Shown in pieces: positions 17,926 to 26,048 of a DNA stretch of 40,987 nt. The DNA lies in NCBI GenBank assembly GCA_014379905.1, contig JACMKX010000060.1:1-40987 (forward strand). The letters run 5' to 3'. Positions within the stretch are counted from its first letter, which is position 1. Each line of letters opens with the position of its first letter. The position numbers and the translations under genes were made by a program. This DNA comes from Ferruginibacter sp. (GTDB lineage Bacteria > Bacteroidota > Bacteroidia > Chitinophagales > Chitinophagaceae). Under the pieces are notes generated by a model. It did no database searches, was not told the DNA's origin, and saw nothing but the letters and a program-made list of their open reading frames with translations.

Positions 17926-18060
17926 TGTGAACTTTGAGTTCACAAATGTGAATATTCACAGAAATATGGCAAAAGTTCACAGAAAAGTTCACACGTTAAA
18001 CCAGTGCAATTGAGCCCTTTTACATTGTGAACTTTTTTGTGAACCTACATGGTTCACAAA
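17926..18060 (-). repeat. GTGAAC/GTTCAC repeat array between ureB and ureC
   Basis: Nine GTGAA or TTCAC cores lie in 135 bases. They form the palindrome TGTGAAC-TTTGA-GTTCACA (17926-17944), the perfect 14-mer TGTGAATATTCACA (17947-17960), two direct AAAAGTTCACA copies 12 bases apart (17971-17993), and TTTGTGAACC-TACAT-GGTTCACAAA (18036-18060). In addition, 17975-17993 and 18026-18044 are inverted copies of each other with 18 of 19 bases matching. The region sits inside the urease transcript. It could be an operator array for an unknown regulator or an RNA structure setting the ureC level. No T run follows the hairpins, so it is not a simple terminator. Confidence 0.85.
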
Positions 18061-18070
18061 AATATTTTTC

Positions 18071-18445
18071 TCACCTGTTTGTTGTTTTAAAATGCCCTGC
18101 TAAAACTTTCTCCAAAGCGGCACTGGCTGCAGGCTCCCCATGAGTAATCCCATTCACCAGGTTATTAAACCCGATTACTTTTTTAAGTCCGCCAAGTTCC
18201 ACCAACTCTACTTTTTTTTCTTCCCCTGGTTCAAAACGAACCGCTGTGCCGGCTGCTATATTGAGCCGCATACCCAATGCTTTTGATCTTTCAAAAGACA
18301 TTTGCCGGTTTACTTCAAAAAAATGAAAATGAGAACCTACCTGTACCGGGCGGTCACCGGTGTTGACAACTACTATGGCTGCAGTTGCTTTTCCGTCATC
18401 GCATATTACTGCTTCCGGTTTTAAAAAATATTCTCCTGGTATCAT
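18071..18445 (-). CDS. ureB: urease beta subunit
   Basis: Structural subunit of the urease (alpha-beta-gamma)3 complex. I start at the ATG at 18445, giving the canonical opening MIPGEYFLKPEAV and 124 residues; an upstream ATG at 18481, overlapping ureA, would add 12 residues not seen in the family. The core motif NTGDRPVQVGSHFHFFEVN lies at about residues 28-46, and RLNIAAGTAVRFEPGE follows. It begins 19 bases after the ureA stop. Confidence 0.96.
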   Translation of the reverse strand: MIPGEYFLKPEAVICDDGKATAAIVVVNTGDRPVQVGSHFHFFEVNRQMSFERSKALGMRLNIAAGTAVRFEPGEEKKVELVELGGLKKVIGFNNLVNGITHGEPAASAALEKVLAGHFKTTNR

Positions 18446-18464
18446 ATATGTTGTTGATAGATGT

Positions 18465-18767
18465 TTAACGAATAGGATCATGAACGGTTACCAGTTTGGT
18501 TCCATCCGGGAAAGTGGCTTCTATTTGAATTTCATGGATCATTTCGGGCACACCTTGCATCACCTCATTTCTTGATAAAATAGTGGCACCATATTGCATT
18601 AGCTGGGCCACAGACTTTCCATCACGGGCCGCCTCCTGCAGTTCGCTGCTGATAAGTGCTATCGCTTCCGGGTAATTTAATTTAAGGCCACGGGCCTTTC
18701 TTTTTTCTGCCAGCTGGCCCGCTAAAAAGAGGAGTAATTTTTCTGACTCCCTGGGAGATAAATGCAT
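18465..18767 (-). CDS. ureA: urease gamma subunit
   Basis: Smallest structural subunit of urease, first gene of the operon. The 100-residue product matches the family over its length: [20 protein letters not shown] at the front, [11 protein letters not shown] near residue 30, and the C-terminal [22 protein letters not shown] found no clear Bacteroidota promoter in the preceding 130 bases; the closest candidates have one or more mismatches in the -7 box. Confidence 0.98.
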   Translation of the reverse strand: MHLSPRESEKLLLFLAGQLAEKRKARGLKLNYPEAIALISSELQEAARDGKSVAQLMQYGATILSRNEVMQGVPEMIHEIQIEATFPDGTKLVTVHDPIR

Positions 18768-19099
18768 GACTGATCACAATTATTGTTGAATAAATGTGGC
18801 AGGCAATCGAAGTAAATTAAAGGCTGGTTGTCAAGATAAGAAAAAATACGATGACATAGCTATATTACTATAATAGGCAATGGCTCCGTTTGAAAAGCTG
18901 TCAGCCTGAGCTTGTCGAAGGTGAAATTAAAAAATGGACAAATACCGGTTTCGACAGGCTCAACCTGACAACTATTTGTATTGTTTATTCCAAACTGAGA
19001 TACTACGCAATAATATGATGTGTGGATCCGAAAACGGCTGCACAAAAGCAAAAGCCTGCCGGCAATTCAATAACTTTAGCAACCTAAAATCAATTAGCG
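18768..19099. other. divergent intergenic region between urease and hydroxyproline genes
   Basis: This 332-base gap should contain the start signals of both divergent operons. The only structured element is the palindrome at 18899-18970. A TAACTTTA near-match to the -7 box lies just upstream of the plus-strand gene. I see no further gene in it. Confidence 0.6.
18899..18970. repeat. REP-like palindrome (GAGCTTGTCGAA type)
   Basis: The arm at 18899-18919 (with GCCTGAGCTTGTCGAA) and the arm at 18950-18970 (TTCGACAGGCTCAACC) are inverted copies matching at 18 of 21 positions, with a 30-base loop. This kind of GAGC-TGTCGAA palindrome is a widely dispersed intergenic element in many bacterial genomes. 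Its function here is unknown. Confidence 0.8.
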
Positions 19100-19996
19100 A
19101 TGGCAATACAATGGCAGGGCGTATTTCCGGCACTCACTACAAAGTTTACAGCGAATGATGAGCTGGACTTTCCGCTCTTCGAAAAAAACCTCAGGGCCCA
19201 AATGGAGGCGGGCGTTCATGGCATCATATTGGGCGGCACATTGGGAGAAGCCAGTGTGCTGACTGTAACAGAAAAAGAACAGCTGGTAAAATTTGCAGTG
19301 GAAAAAACAGCTGGCAAAATTCCGGTAGTACTCAATATTGCAGAAGGATCTACACGGGAAGCAGTAAAGCAGGCGGCGCTGGCAAAGGAATGGGGCGCTA
19401 AGGGACTCATGTTATTGCCGCCCATGCGTTACAAGCCGGATTACAGGGAAGCAGTTGAGTATTTTACAACCATTGCTCACAGTACCGATCTTCCCATCAT
19501 GATTTACAATAACCCGGTGGATTATAAAACAGAAGTAACCCTGGAAATGTTTTCAGAACTGGCTGCCTGTAAAAATATAGAAGCGGTAAAAGAAAGTACA
19601 AGAGATACAACCAATATAACCCGGATGATCAATCGCTTTGGCGATCGTTATAAACTTTTATGTGGTGTGGATACACTGGCTTTTGAAGAATTATGCCTGG
19701 GTGCTGTAGGATGGGTGGCAGGATTGGTATGCGCCTTTCCAAAAGAAACCGTTGCGATTTATAACCTGGTGCAGCAAAAAAAATATGATGAAGCCCTAAA
19801 GATTTATCGCTGGTTTATGCCCTTACTGGAACTGGACATTCACTCAAAACTGGTTCAGTATATTAAACTCGCCGAAACGCAGGCTGGGATTGGTTCAGAA
19901 TTCGTTCGGGCACCAAGACTTAGTTTGATTGGTGACGAAAGAGCAGCGATATTAAAGATCATTGATGAAGGAATGAGTAAGAGACCTTCTTTATAA
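19100..19996 (+). CDS. DapA-family lyase, probable 1-pyrroline-4-hydroxy-2-carboxylate deaminase
   Basis: Class I aldolase-like TIM-barrel enzyme of the dihydrodipicolinate synthase superfamily. The 298-residue product has the glycine-rich GGTLGEAS motif at 45-52, the proton-relay tyrosine Y136 in MIYNNP, and the Schiff-base lysine K164 in EAVKEST. Neighbouring genes (2-oxoglutarate semialdehyde dehydrogenase, hydroxyproline epimerase, FAD oxidoreductase) indicate that the substrate is 1-pyrroline-4-hydroxy-2-carboxylate, converted to 2-oxoglutarate semialdehyde and ammonia in hydroxyproline catabolism. True DapA function cannot be excluded from motifs alone but fits the context less well. 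The aldehyde dehydrogenase follows after 11 bases. Confidence 0.88.
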   Translation: MAIQWQGVFPALTTKFTANDELDFPLFEKNLRAQMEAGVHGIILGGTLGEASVLTVTEKEQLVKFAVEKTAGKIPVVLNIAEGSTREAVKQAALAKEWGAKGLMLLPPMRYKPDYREAVEYFTTIAHSTDLPIMIYNNPVDYKTEVTLEMFSELAACKNIEAVKESTRDTTNITRMINRFGDRYKLLCGVDTLAFEELCLGAVGWVAGLVCAFPKETVAIYNLVQQKKYDEALKIYRWFMPLLELDIHSKLVQYIKLAETQAGIGSEFVRAPRLSLIGDERAAILKIIDEGMSKRPSL

Positions 19997-20007
19997 AAGA
20001 AAAAAAT

Positions 20008-21483
20008 ATGTTTAAAGATATTAGTTTGGACGAATTGGAAAGCGTGATGAAGAAAGCCTGGGATGCCTTTGCTGTTTACAGGAATATTTCGCTGCAAAAA
20101 AGAGCTGCCTTTATGAAAGCCATTGCTGTGGAATTGGAAGCGTGCGGCGACGCGTTGTTACATACGGCGATGGAAGAAACCCATTTGCCCGAAGCAAGAT
20201 TAAGAGGTGAAAGGACAAGAACCATTTTTCAACTGAACAGTTATGCCGATGCCTGTGCAAGAGGCGAATGGATGGAGATCAGTATTGATACTGCTATCGC
20301 TGGTAAAGTTCCGCCCAAACCAGATCTGCGTAAAACAAAAACCGCGTTAGGGCCGGTAGTGGTTTTTGGTGCCAGCAATTTTCCCTTTGCCTATAGCACC
20401 GCAGGTGGAGATACAGCCTGTGCCCTTGCGGCAGGGTGCCCTGTAATTGTAAAAGCACATCCGGCACATTCCAGAACAAGCGAAATGGTAGCCGGTGCAG
20501 TTTTAAAAGCGGTAAAAAATTCCGGCATGCCAGATGCCGTGTTTGCCCATTTACATGGTGCAGCGCAATCAATTGGTGAGGCATTGGTAAAACATCCATA
20601 TACAAAAGCTGTTGGTTTCACCGGATCTTATGGTGGCGGCAGGCAATTGTTTGATTGGGGTAATCAACGCAAAGATCCTATACCGGTGTTTGCAGAAATG
20701 GGCAGCGTAAATCCTGTTTTTTTATTGCAGGAGAAGATGAAGGATGACGCAGCAGATGTTGCAAAAATGTATGCGGGTTCCATTACATTGGGTGTAGGAC
20801 AATTTTGCACGAACCCCGGAATTATAATTGGTATTAAGGGAGATGACCTTGATAAATTCATGACTGCCTTATCTGAAGAAATAAAAAAAATTCCTGCTGC
20901 AAAAATGTTGCATGAGGGTATCGCAAAAAGTTTTGCTGAGAAGAAAGAAAGTGCGACCTCACAAACAGGAGTGAAAACTATTATAGAAATAGAAAACAAC
21001 GATCCTGCAAATAATGCTGCACCGGTTATAAACTTTACAAGCGGCAGTAATTTTATTGCCAATCCAAAGTTACACGAAGAAGTATTTGGCCCCTATTCCA
21101 TCATCGTTGCCTGTGCAGACATGAATGAAATGACCAACGTTGCAAAAAACCTGGAAGGCCAGCTCTCCGCCACCTTAATGGCAACGGAGCAGGATATTAT
21201 TGATAATAAAGAACTGCTGGAAGCTGTAAAAAATATCTGCGGGCGTTTTATCATAAACAACGTGCCTACAGGCGTGGAAGTTTGTTTGAGCATGCATCAT
21301 GGCGGGCCATTCCCTGCAACAACAGATAGCAGGTTTACCAGTGTAGGCGCAGATGGTATAAAAAGATTTGCAAGACCAATAGTTTATCAAAACTGGCCGG
21401 ATAATTTATTGCCTGACGAACTGAAACACTCAAACCCTTTAAATGTGTGGAGAACCATTAATGACGTTCCTGGGAAAGCCTGA
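20008..21483 (+). CDS. 2-oxoglutarate semialdehyde (2,5-dioxovalerate) dehydrogenase
   Basis: Aldehyde dehydrogenase superfamily enzyme oxidising 2-oxoglutarate semialdehyde to 2-oxoglutarate with NAD(P)+. The 491-residue product has FGASNFPFAYSTAGGDTACAL near residue 120, the GFTGSYGGG nucleotide loop near 203, the general base E230 in FAEMGSVNP and the catalytic cysteine C267 in GQFCTNPG. The ASNFPFAYS and MGSVNP signatures are typical of the KGSA dehydrogenase subgroup found in sugar-acid and hydroxyproline pathways. It follows the deaminase gene by 11 bases; its 3' end faces the desaturase-like gene with only 6 bases between the stops. Confidence 0.92.
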   Translation: MFKDISLDELESVMKKAWDAFAVYRNISLQKRAAFMKAIAVELEACGDALLHTAMEETHLPEARLRGERTRTIFQLNSYADACARGEWMEISIDTAIAGKVPPKPDLRKTKTALGPVVVFGASNFPFAYSTAGGDTACALAAGCPVIVKAHPAHSRTSEMVAGAVLKAVKNSGMPDAVFAHLHGAAQSIGEALVKHPYTKAVGFTGSYGGGRQLFDWGNQRKDPIPVFAEMGSVNPVFLLQEKMKDDAADVAKMYAGSITLGVGQFCTNPGIIIGIKGDDLDKFMTALSEEIKKIPAAKMLHEGIAKSFAEKKESATSQTGVKTIIEIENNDPANNAAPVINFTSGSNFIANPKLHEEVFGPYSIIVACADMNEMTNVAKNLEGQLSATLMATEQDIIDNKELLEAVKNICGRFIINNVPTGVEVCLSMHHGGPFPATTDSRFTSVGADGIKRFARPIVYQNWPDNLLPDELKHSNPLNVWRTINDVPGKA

Positions 21484-21489
21484 TACATT

Positions 21490-22761
21490 TTATTTCTGAA
21501 CCAGGGACGGGATCAGTTCCCGTTCTTTCCTGAAAGTGAGCAACAGCGTAGCAGCAAGCGATACAAAAAAGTAAATGAATACAGAATATTTAATCGCTAT
21601 GGAAAATGCTGATGCACCAAACCAGTCGCCGCTATACAAAATTATGCTGATGCCCATAATAAATTTTGCTGTTTCCCAGATCCAGGCATAGCGGCTGCCA
21701 TCCATCATTTCTGTCAGCGCATAAACGAAGAGGAAAAGAAATGCGCCGTATAAAAATATATTGGGTAATCCTACAATGGCAATATTGCCAAAAAGATAGC
21801 TCACAAACAGCAATAACATGATCAACTGGATCCATGTCCAGGCAAGCAATGGCTTTGAATAATGGGTATCATATTTTTCGAAATCATACACGTCTTCAAT
21901 TTTATACACGGGGTAATTCCTGGCTACATCTGGAGGGCGCCAGCCGGTGGGCATAACCCAGATACGAAATTTATCTTTCCAGTTTTTGGCACGCCACGCA
22001 TCCTGAATTAACAGCCACATATGCTGGAAATTTATTTTGATTGGGTTCCAGGTACGCACAGGCCTGGTAACGCCGTATACCGGCGGAACATTTTCCAGTT
22101 CTTCCTGGAAGGTTCCAAATATCTTATCCCATACAATAAATATCTGCCCGTAATTTTTATCCATGTATTCAATATTCATGGCATGGTGTACCCGGTGGTG
22201 AGAAGGGGTAACAATGATCTTCTCCAGGAAACCCATTTTACCAATATGCTGTGTATGATACCAAAACTGTGCAAACAAATGCAGGGGCGCCACCAGCGCA
22301 ATTACTTTAGGATCGATACCCAATAAGGCAGCAGGTAATAATAAGATGATAAATAATTTTACGAAAACCGACACGCTCTGCCTTAAAGCACAGGCCAGGT
22401 TAAAATCTTCACTGCTGTGATGAATGATATGTGCGTTCCAGAAAAAATTTACTTTATGATTTAAAGCATGTACTGCATAGCCGGCAAAATCCAACACAAT
22501 AAAAACGATCACATACGTGAACCAGGAAGTGCCAATGTTGGCAATGGCAATTTTGCTTACCAGCCATTCATAACTAATGAGGGCAATGCTGATACCCAAC
22601 ACATCTTTGGTTACATTGGTAACACCGCTGCTCAGGCTGCTGATCATATCCATGCTTCTTACCGTATCCATTCCTTTGCGCCAGCCATACCATTTTTCAA
22701 ACAGTACCAGCAGCAAAAAAGCCGGCATGGCAATCAATAAAATTTTACCGTATGCTTCCAT
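21490..22761 (-). CDS. sterol desaturase / fatty acid hydroxylase superfamily membrane protein (AGMO-like)
   Basis: Integral membrane di-iron enzyme family acting on lipids. The His clusters are present: H98-x3-H102 (HALNH), H111-x2-HH (HIIHH, 111-115), H169/H172 region (WYHTQH) and HHRVHH at 188-193. About four helices precede and flank them, and the C-terminal third (after about residue 300) adds several more hydrophobic helices. This long form resembles alkylglycerol monooxygenase (TMEM195) more than short sterol desaturases. The actual substrate is unknown. It is oriented against the surrounding hydroxyproline genes, so it is probably not part of that pathway. Confidence 0.88.
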   Translation of the reverse strand: MEAYGKILLIAMPAFLLLVLFEKWYGWRKGMDTVRSMDMISSLSSGVTNVTKDVLGISIALISYEWLVSKIAIANIGTSWFTYVIVFIVLDFAGYAVHALNHKVNFFWNAHIIHHSSEDFNLACALRQSVSVFVKLFIILLLPAALLGIDPKVIALVAPLHLFAQFWYHTQHIGKMGFLEKIIVTPSHHRVHHAMNIEYMDKNYGQIFIVWDKIFGTFQEELENVPPVYGVTRPVRTWNPIKINFQHMWLLIQDAWRAKNWKDKFRIWVMPTGWRPPDVARNYPVYKIEDVYDFEKYDTHYSKPLLAWTWIQLIMLLLFVSYLFGNIAIVGLPNIFLYGAFLFLFVYALTEMMDGSRYAWIWETAKFIMGISIILYSGDWFGASAFSIAIKYSVFIYFFVSLAATLLLTFRKERELIPSLVQK

Positions 22762-22801
22762 AATCGAAAATATTAATTCAAAAATAATTTATTATTCATC
22801 A

Positions 22802-22819
22802 AATTTGGCATACCAAATT
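22802..22819. promoter_or_regulatory. palindrome just before the epimerase gene
   Basis: AATTTGG-CATA-CCAAATT is a perfect 7-base inverted repeat ending 7 bases before the epimerase ATG, in the 65-base divergent gap to the desaturase gene. Its position would suit an operator or an RNA hairpin over the ribosome binding region. No regulator is encoded nearby, so the role is speculative. Confidence 0.4.
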
Positions 22820-22826
22820 CACAAAA

Positions 22827-23828
22827 ATGATCCACACGTTCTATTGCATTGATGCTCATACCTGTGGTAACCCCGTTCGCCTGGTAAAAAAAGGTGGTCC
22901 GCAGCTCGATGGTATAAATATGAGCGAAAAGCGGCAGCATTTTCTTAAAGAATACGACTGGATACGCACAGGATTGATGTTTGAGCCCCGTGGCCACGAC
23001 ATGATGAGCGGAAGCATTTTATATGCCCCGCATGATCCGCAAAATGATGTGGCGGTACTTTTTATTGAAACAAGCGGCTGCCTTCCCATGTGCGGACATG
23101 GCACTATTGGCACTATTACCATTGCCATTGAAAAAAAATTACTCACTCCCAAAACGCCCGGCATTGTAAGAATGGAGGCTCCCGCCGGTTTGGTAATGAT
23201 ATCTTATAAAGAAGAAAATGGAAAAGTAAAATCTGTAAAACTCACCAATGTGGCCAGTTACCTGGCCGCTACAGAACTTAAGGTATATAGTCCGCAATTG
23301 GGAGAACTGGTTGTTGATGTTGCTTACGGAGGAAACTTTTATGCTATTGTTGATCCACAGAAAAATTTCAAAGGCCTGGAAAATTATACTGCCGGGGAAC
23401 TGGTTCAATTCAGTGGTGTTTTACGACGGAAAATAAATGAGAAATTTGAATTTGTACATCCTCAGGATGATACCATCAAAGGTTGCAGTCATATTTTATG
23501 GACCGGCGCGGTTTTAAACGCAACCTCCGCTGCCCGTAATGCAGTATTTTATGGAGACAAAGCGATTGACCGTAGCCCCTGCGGTACAGGAACCAGTGCC
23601 CGCATGGCGCAGTGGTACAGCAAAGGCCTGTTGAAAAAAGGAGACCTGTTTATACATGAAAGTATTATCGGCAGTAAATTTATTGGCACTATTGAAGAAG
23701 AAACCAGTGTAAACGGAATAGCAGCCATCAGGCCCGGCATTGAAGGATGGGCACGGATTTACGGAGAGAATGCTATCACTATTGATACCGAGGATGACCC
23801 GTTTGCGCATGGCTTCCAGGTAATTTAG
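22827..23828 (+). CDS. 4-hydroxyproline 2-epimerase (proline racemase family)
   Basis: Cofactor-independent enzyme converting trans-4-hydroxy-L-proline to cis-4-hydroxy-D-proline, the first step of the pathway. The 333-residue product has the family opening CIDAHTCGNPVRLV, the first catalytic cysteine C89 in MCGHGTIG and the second C252 in DRSPCGTGTSARMA. Two cysteines indicate a racemase or epimerase; the 3-hydroxyproline dehydratases of the family have Thr at the second site. Context (deaminase, semialdehyde dehydrogenase, FAD oxidoreductase) supports hydroxyproline over proline as the substrate. It is followed by a gene of unknown role before the oxidoreductase. Confidence 0.93.
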   Translation: MIHTFYCIDAHTCGNPVRLVKKGGPQLDGINMSEKRQHFLKEYDWIRTGLMFEPRGHDMMSGSILYAPHDPQNDVAVLFIETSGCLPMCGHGTIGTITIAIEKKLLTPKTPGIVRMEAPAGLVMISYKEENGKVKSVKLTNVASYLAATELKVYSPQLGELVVDVAYGGNFYAIVDPQKNFKGLENYTAGELVQFSGVLRRKINEKFEFVHPQDDTIKGCSHILWTGAVLNATSAARNAVFYGDKAIDRSPCGTGTSARMAQWYSKGLLKKGDLFIHESIIGSKFIGTIEEETSVNGIAAIRPGIEGWARIYGENAITIDTEDDPFAHGFQVI

Positions 23829-23851
23829 GTTTTCATTATCATTGAACTCAT

Positions 23852-23859
23852 TAATTTTG
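23852..23859 (+). promoter_or_regulatory. -7 promoter box of the coiled-coil protein gene
   Basis: TAATTTTG matches TAnnTTTG exactly, 25 bases before the ATG at 23885. The -33 position is T-rich (GTTT/TTTT) rather than TTTG. This suggests the gene has its own promoter after the epimerase gene. Confidence 0.5.
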
Positions 23860-23884
23860 CTGACTTAAAACAAACTACCAAACG

Positions 23885-24520
23885 ATGAAAAAAATTTTTG
23901 TGGGTGTATTTGCCTTCGCTTTTTATTTTACTGCTTCCGCCCAGTCTGAGACAGGCACCGCTTCTTTTAGTAAGTCTGCAGAGAGCGCCGTTATTTATAA
24001 TATGGCTCATTCCGATGAGGCAGTATCGAACGGTCTTGAAAATAAAATGAATAAATGGGGCAAAGCTAAAAAAGCAAAAGGGTATTTAATGTACAGGAAT
24101 GTATTGATCTCCGAAATAAGTAAAGAACCGGTTACGCTTTATTTTAGCGTTGATAAAAAAAGTAGTAAAGACAATGGCAATGCGACGCTTACCATGTTAA
24201 TTGCCAATGAACATGACAGGTTTTACAAAGCAGATGAGCACCAGGAAATGTTTGGTAAAGCGAAAGAATTTTTAAATGGTTTTAAAGAGCCGGTGGAAGC
24301 AGCCGATCTTGAATTAAAAATTACCAGCCAGGACGAATCGGTAAAGAAGAATGATAAAAAATTAAAAAAATTAAGAGACGACAGCATTGATAATGATAAA
24401 CAAAAAAAGAAACTGGAAGAAAAAATAGCCCAGAATGCGAAAGACATTGAACAACAGGAAAAAGACCTGGCTACACAAAAAGAACAGTTGGATGGCTTAA
24501 TCAAAAAAAGAAAGAACTGA
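23885..24520 (+). CDS. secreted protein with C-terminal coiled coil, unknown function
   Basis: I do not recognise the family. The 211-residue product begins with a signal peptide (MKKIFVGVFAFAFYFTASAQ). The middle part (about residues 20-135) has a mixed alpha/beta character with text such as VTLYFSVDKKSSKDNGNATLTMLIANEHDRFY. The last 70 residues are very rich in Lys, Glu, Asp and Gln and should form a coiled coil. It lies between two hydroxyproline genes but has its own promoter and terminator, so its link to the pathway is doubtful. Confidence 0.75.
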   Translation: MKKIFVGVFAFAFYFTASAQSETGTASFSKSAESAVIYNMAHSDEAVSNGLENKMNKWGKAKKAKGYLMYRNVLISEISKEPVTLYFSVDKKSSKDNGNATLTMLIANEHDRFYKADEHQEMFGKAKEFLNGFKEPVEAADLELKITSQDESVKKNDKKLKKLRDDSIDNDKQKKKLEEKIAQNAKDIEQQEKDLATQKEQLDGLIKKRKN

Positions 24521-24541
24521 CTTTTATTTTACTATAAGTAT

Positions 24542-24569
24542 GGCTGCTACTAATGTAGCGGCCTTTTTT
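24542..24569 (+). terminator. intrinsic terminator after the coiled-coil protein gene
   Basis: GGCTGCTAC (24542-24550), loop TAAT, GTAGCGGCC (24555-24563; one G-U pair) and six T residues. It lies 21 bases after the stop codon. Confidence 0.85.
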
Positions 24570-24723
24570 ATTAGTAGCATGCCGGTTTTGAAATAAATAC
24601 CACAATTATTTGCCCGGCTGAGCCTGCCAGATTTTTCTAACCAGTACCTTCCATTTTTTTCGCCGGTATATTTAAACAGTTGAGATTTGTTAAATTGCTT
24701 TCGCAAATCATAAAAGCTATAGT

Positions 24724-25968
24724 ATGGCTCATACAGTTATTATCGGTGGTGGAATTATTGGGTTGTGCAGTGCATATTACCTGCAAAAGCAGGGAGTAAG
24801 TGTTACTGTAATTGAAAGGGGAGACATAACAGACGGCTGTTCTTTTGGCAACATGGGTTATATGAGCCCGAGCCATTTTGTACCGCTTGCCTCACCAGGC
24901 ATTATTGCCGAAGGTTTTAAATACATGCTGAGCAGCAGTAGTCCGTTTTATGTAAAACCAAGGCTGGATTTAGATTTCCTTAAATGGGCCTGGCATTTTT
25001 ACAGGAACAGTACGGCACAAAATGTAAAAAATTCTGCACCGCATCTCAATAATATTTTACAACTAAGCCGGCAACTCATGAATGATATGAGGGATGAACT
25101 GGGCAACAGCTTTGATATGGAAGCTAAAGGTTGTTTCATGATGTGCCGGGGAAAAGGTGCATTGGAGCATGAATTTCATTTGGCAGATGATGCAGAAAAA
25201 CTGGGGTTAATAGTGCAAAGATTAAATGCTGCAGAAGTACAAGCCATGGAACCTGCTGTGGAACTAGATGTAGCAGGGGCTGTATTGTTTAAGGATGATT
25301 GCCATTTTAACCCTGGTAAACTGATGCATTTACTAAAAGAGAATTTAGAGAAAAAAGGCGTAGCGTTTATTTTAAATACAACTGTTACAGGCTTTGAAAG
25401 ATCAGCGGGTCAAGTAAGCGCTGTTATTACCAACAAAGGAAAATTTGAAGGCGAACATTTTGTAATTGCAACCGGCAGCTGGATTCCCGAAGTAAGTAAA
25501 TTGCTGGGTATAAAATTATTACTGCAACCGGGCAAAGGTTATAGTTATACCTATGATGATGTAGAAAAAAACATTCGATACCCTGCCATACTGGTGGATG
25601 GAAGGTGTGCTATTACTCCCTGGGGTCATCAGCTCCGGATAGGTGGCACCATGGAGTTAAGTGGCATCAACAATAAAGTGTTGGTAAAAAGAATGCAGGG
25701 AATTTATGATTCGGTAAAATCATTCTATCCTGGTTTAAAAATAGACTTTCCTCCTGCCGATAAAATTTGGAACGGGTTACGACCTGTTACGCCGGACGGT
25801 TTACCATACATCGCCAAAACAACCAAATACAACAATGTGATCGTTGCCGGCGGTCATGCCATGCTGGGTATTTCGCAGGGAACGGGAACCGGGTTGATCG
25901 TATCACAATTGATAGAGAATAAAAAAACGGAAGTTGACATTTCCGCTTTCAGCTTAGATAGATTTTAA
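24724..25968 (+). CDS. FAD-dependent D-amino-acid oxidoreductase, probable cis-4-hydroxy-D-proline dehydrogenase
   Basis: DadA/DAO-type flavoprotein. The 414-residue product has the FAD dinucleotide motif VIIGGGIIGLCSAYYL at residues 5-20 and the C-terminal FAD segment NGLRPVTPDGLPYI with VAGGHAMLGISQGTGTG. With the epimerase, deaminase and semialdehyde dehydrogenase nearby, the likely substrate is cis-4-hydroxy-D-proline, giving 1-pyrroline-4-hydroxy-2-carboxylate. Electrons probably enter the respiratory chain, as for DadA enzymes. A more general D-amino-acid dehydrogenase is the alternative. It ends before a strong hairpin terminator. Confidence 0.88.
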   Translation: MAHTVIIGGGIIGLCSAYYLQKQGVSVTVIERGDITDGCSFGNMGYMSPSHFVPLASPGIIAEGFKYMLSSSSPFYVKPRLDLDFLKWAWHFYRNSTAQNVKNSAPHLNNILQLSRQLMNDMRDELGNSFDMEAKGCFMMCRGKGALEHEFHLADDAEKLGLIVQRLNAAEVQAMEPAVELDVAGAVLFKDDCHFNPGKLMHLLKENLEKKGVAFILNTTVTGFERSAGQVSAVITNKGKFEGEHFVIATGSWIPEVSKLLGIKLLLQPGKGYSYTYDDVEKNIRYPAILVDGRCAITPWGHQLRIGGTMELSGINNKVLVKRMQGIYDSVKSFYPGLKIDFPPADKIWNGLRPVTPDGLPYIAKTTKYNNVIVAGGHAMLGISQGTGTGLIVSQLIENKKTEVDISAFSLDRF

Positions 25969-25980
25969 TTTCTATTTTAA

Positions 25981-26023
25981 TACCAAAGCCATTCTTTTTG
26001 CAAAGAATGGCTTTGGTAATTTT
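25981..26023. terminator. bidirectional hairpin terminator between convergent genes
   Basis: A perfect 17-base-pair stem (25981-25997 with 26002-26018) closes on a TTGC loop. It is followed by ATTTT on the plus strand and by TTAAAAT on the minus strand. It separates the FAD oxidoreductase gene from the convergent DUF4382 gene and probably ends both transcripts. Confidence 0.85.
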
Positions 26024-26048
26024 ACCTTAACAAGGTTAGGCTGTAAAG

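Noticed and set aside
17926..18060. Reading the GTGAAC array as CRP/FNR boxes or as a CRISPR array
   Set aside because: The half-site spacing (4, 9 or 11 bases between TGTGA and TCACA) differs from CRP/FNR (6), and the units are too short, in mixed orientation and without uniform spacers for CRISPR.
24524..24706. 60-codon minus-strand ORF between the coiled-coil gene and the FAD oxidoreductase gene
   Set aside because: It overlaps a clear terminator hairpin and has no recognisable protein character.
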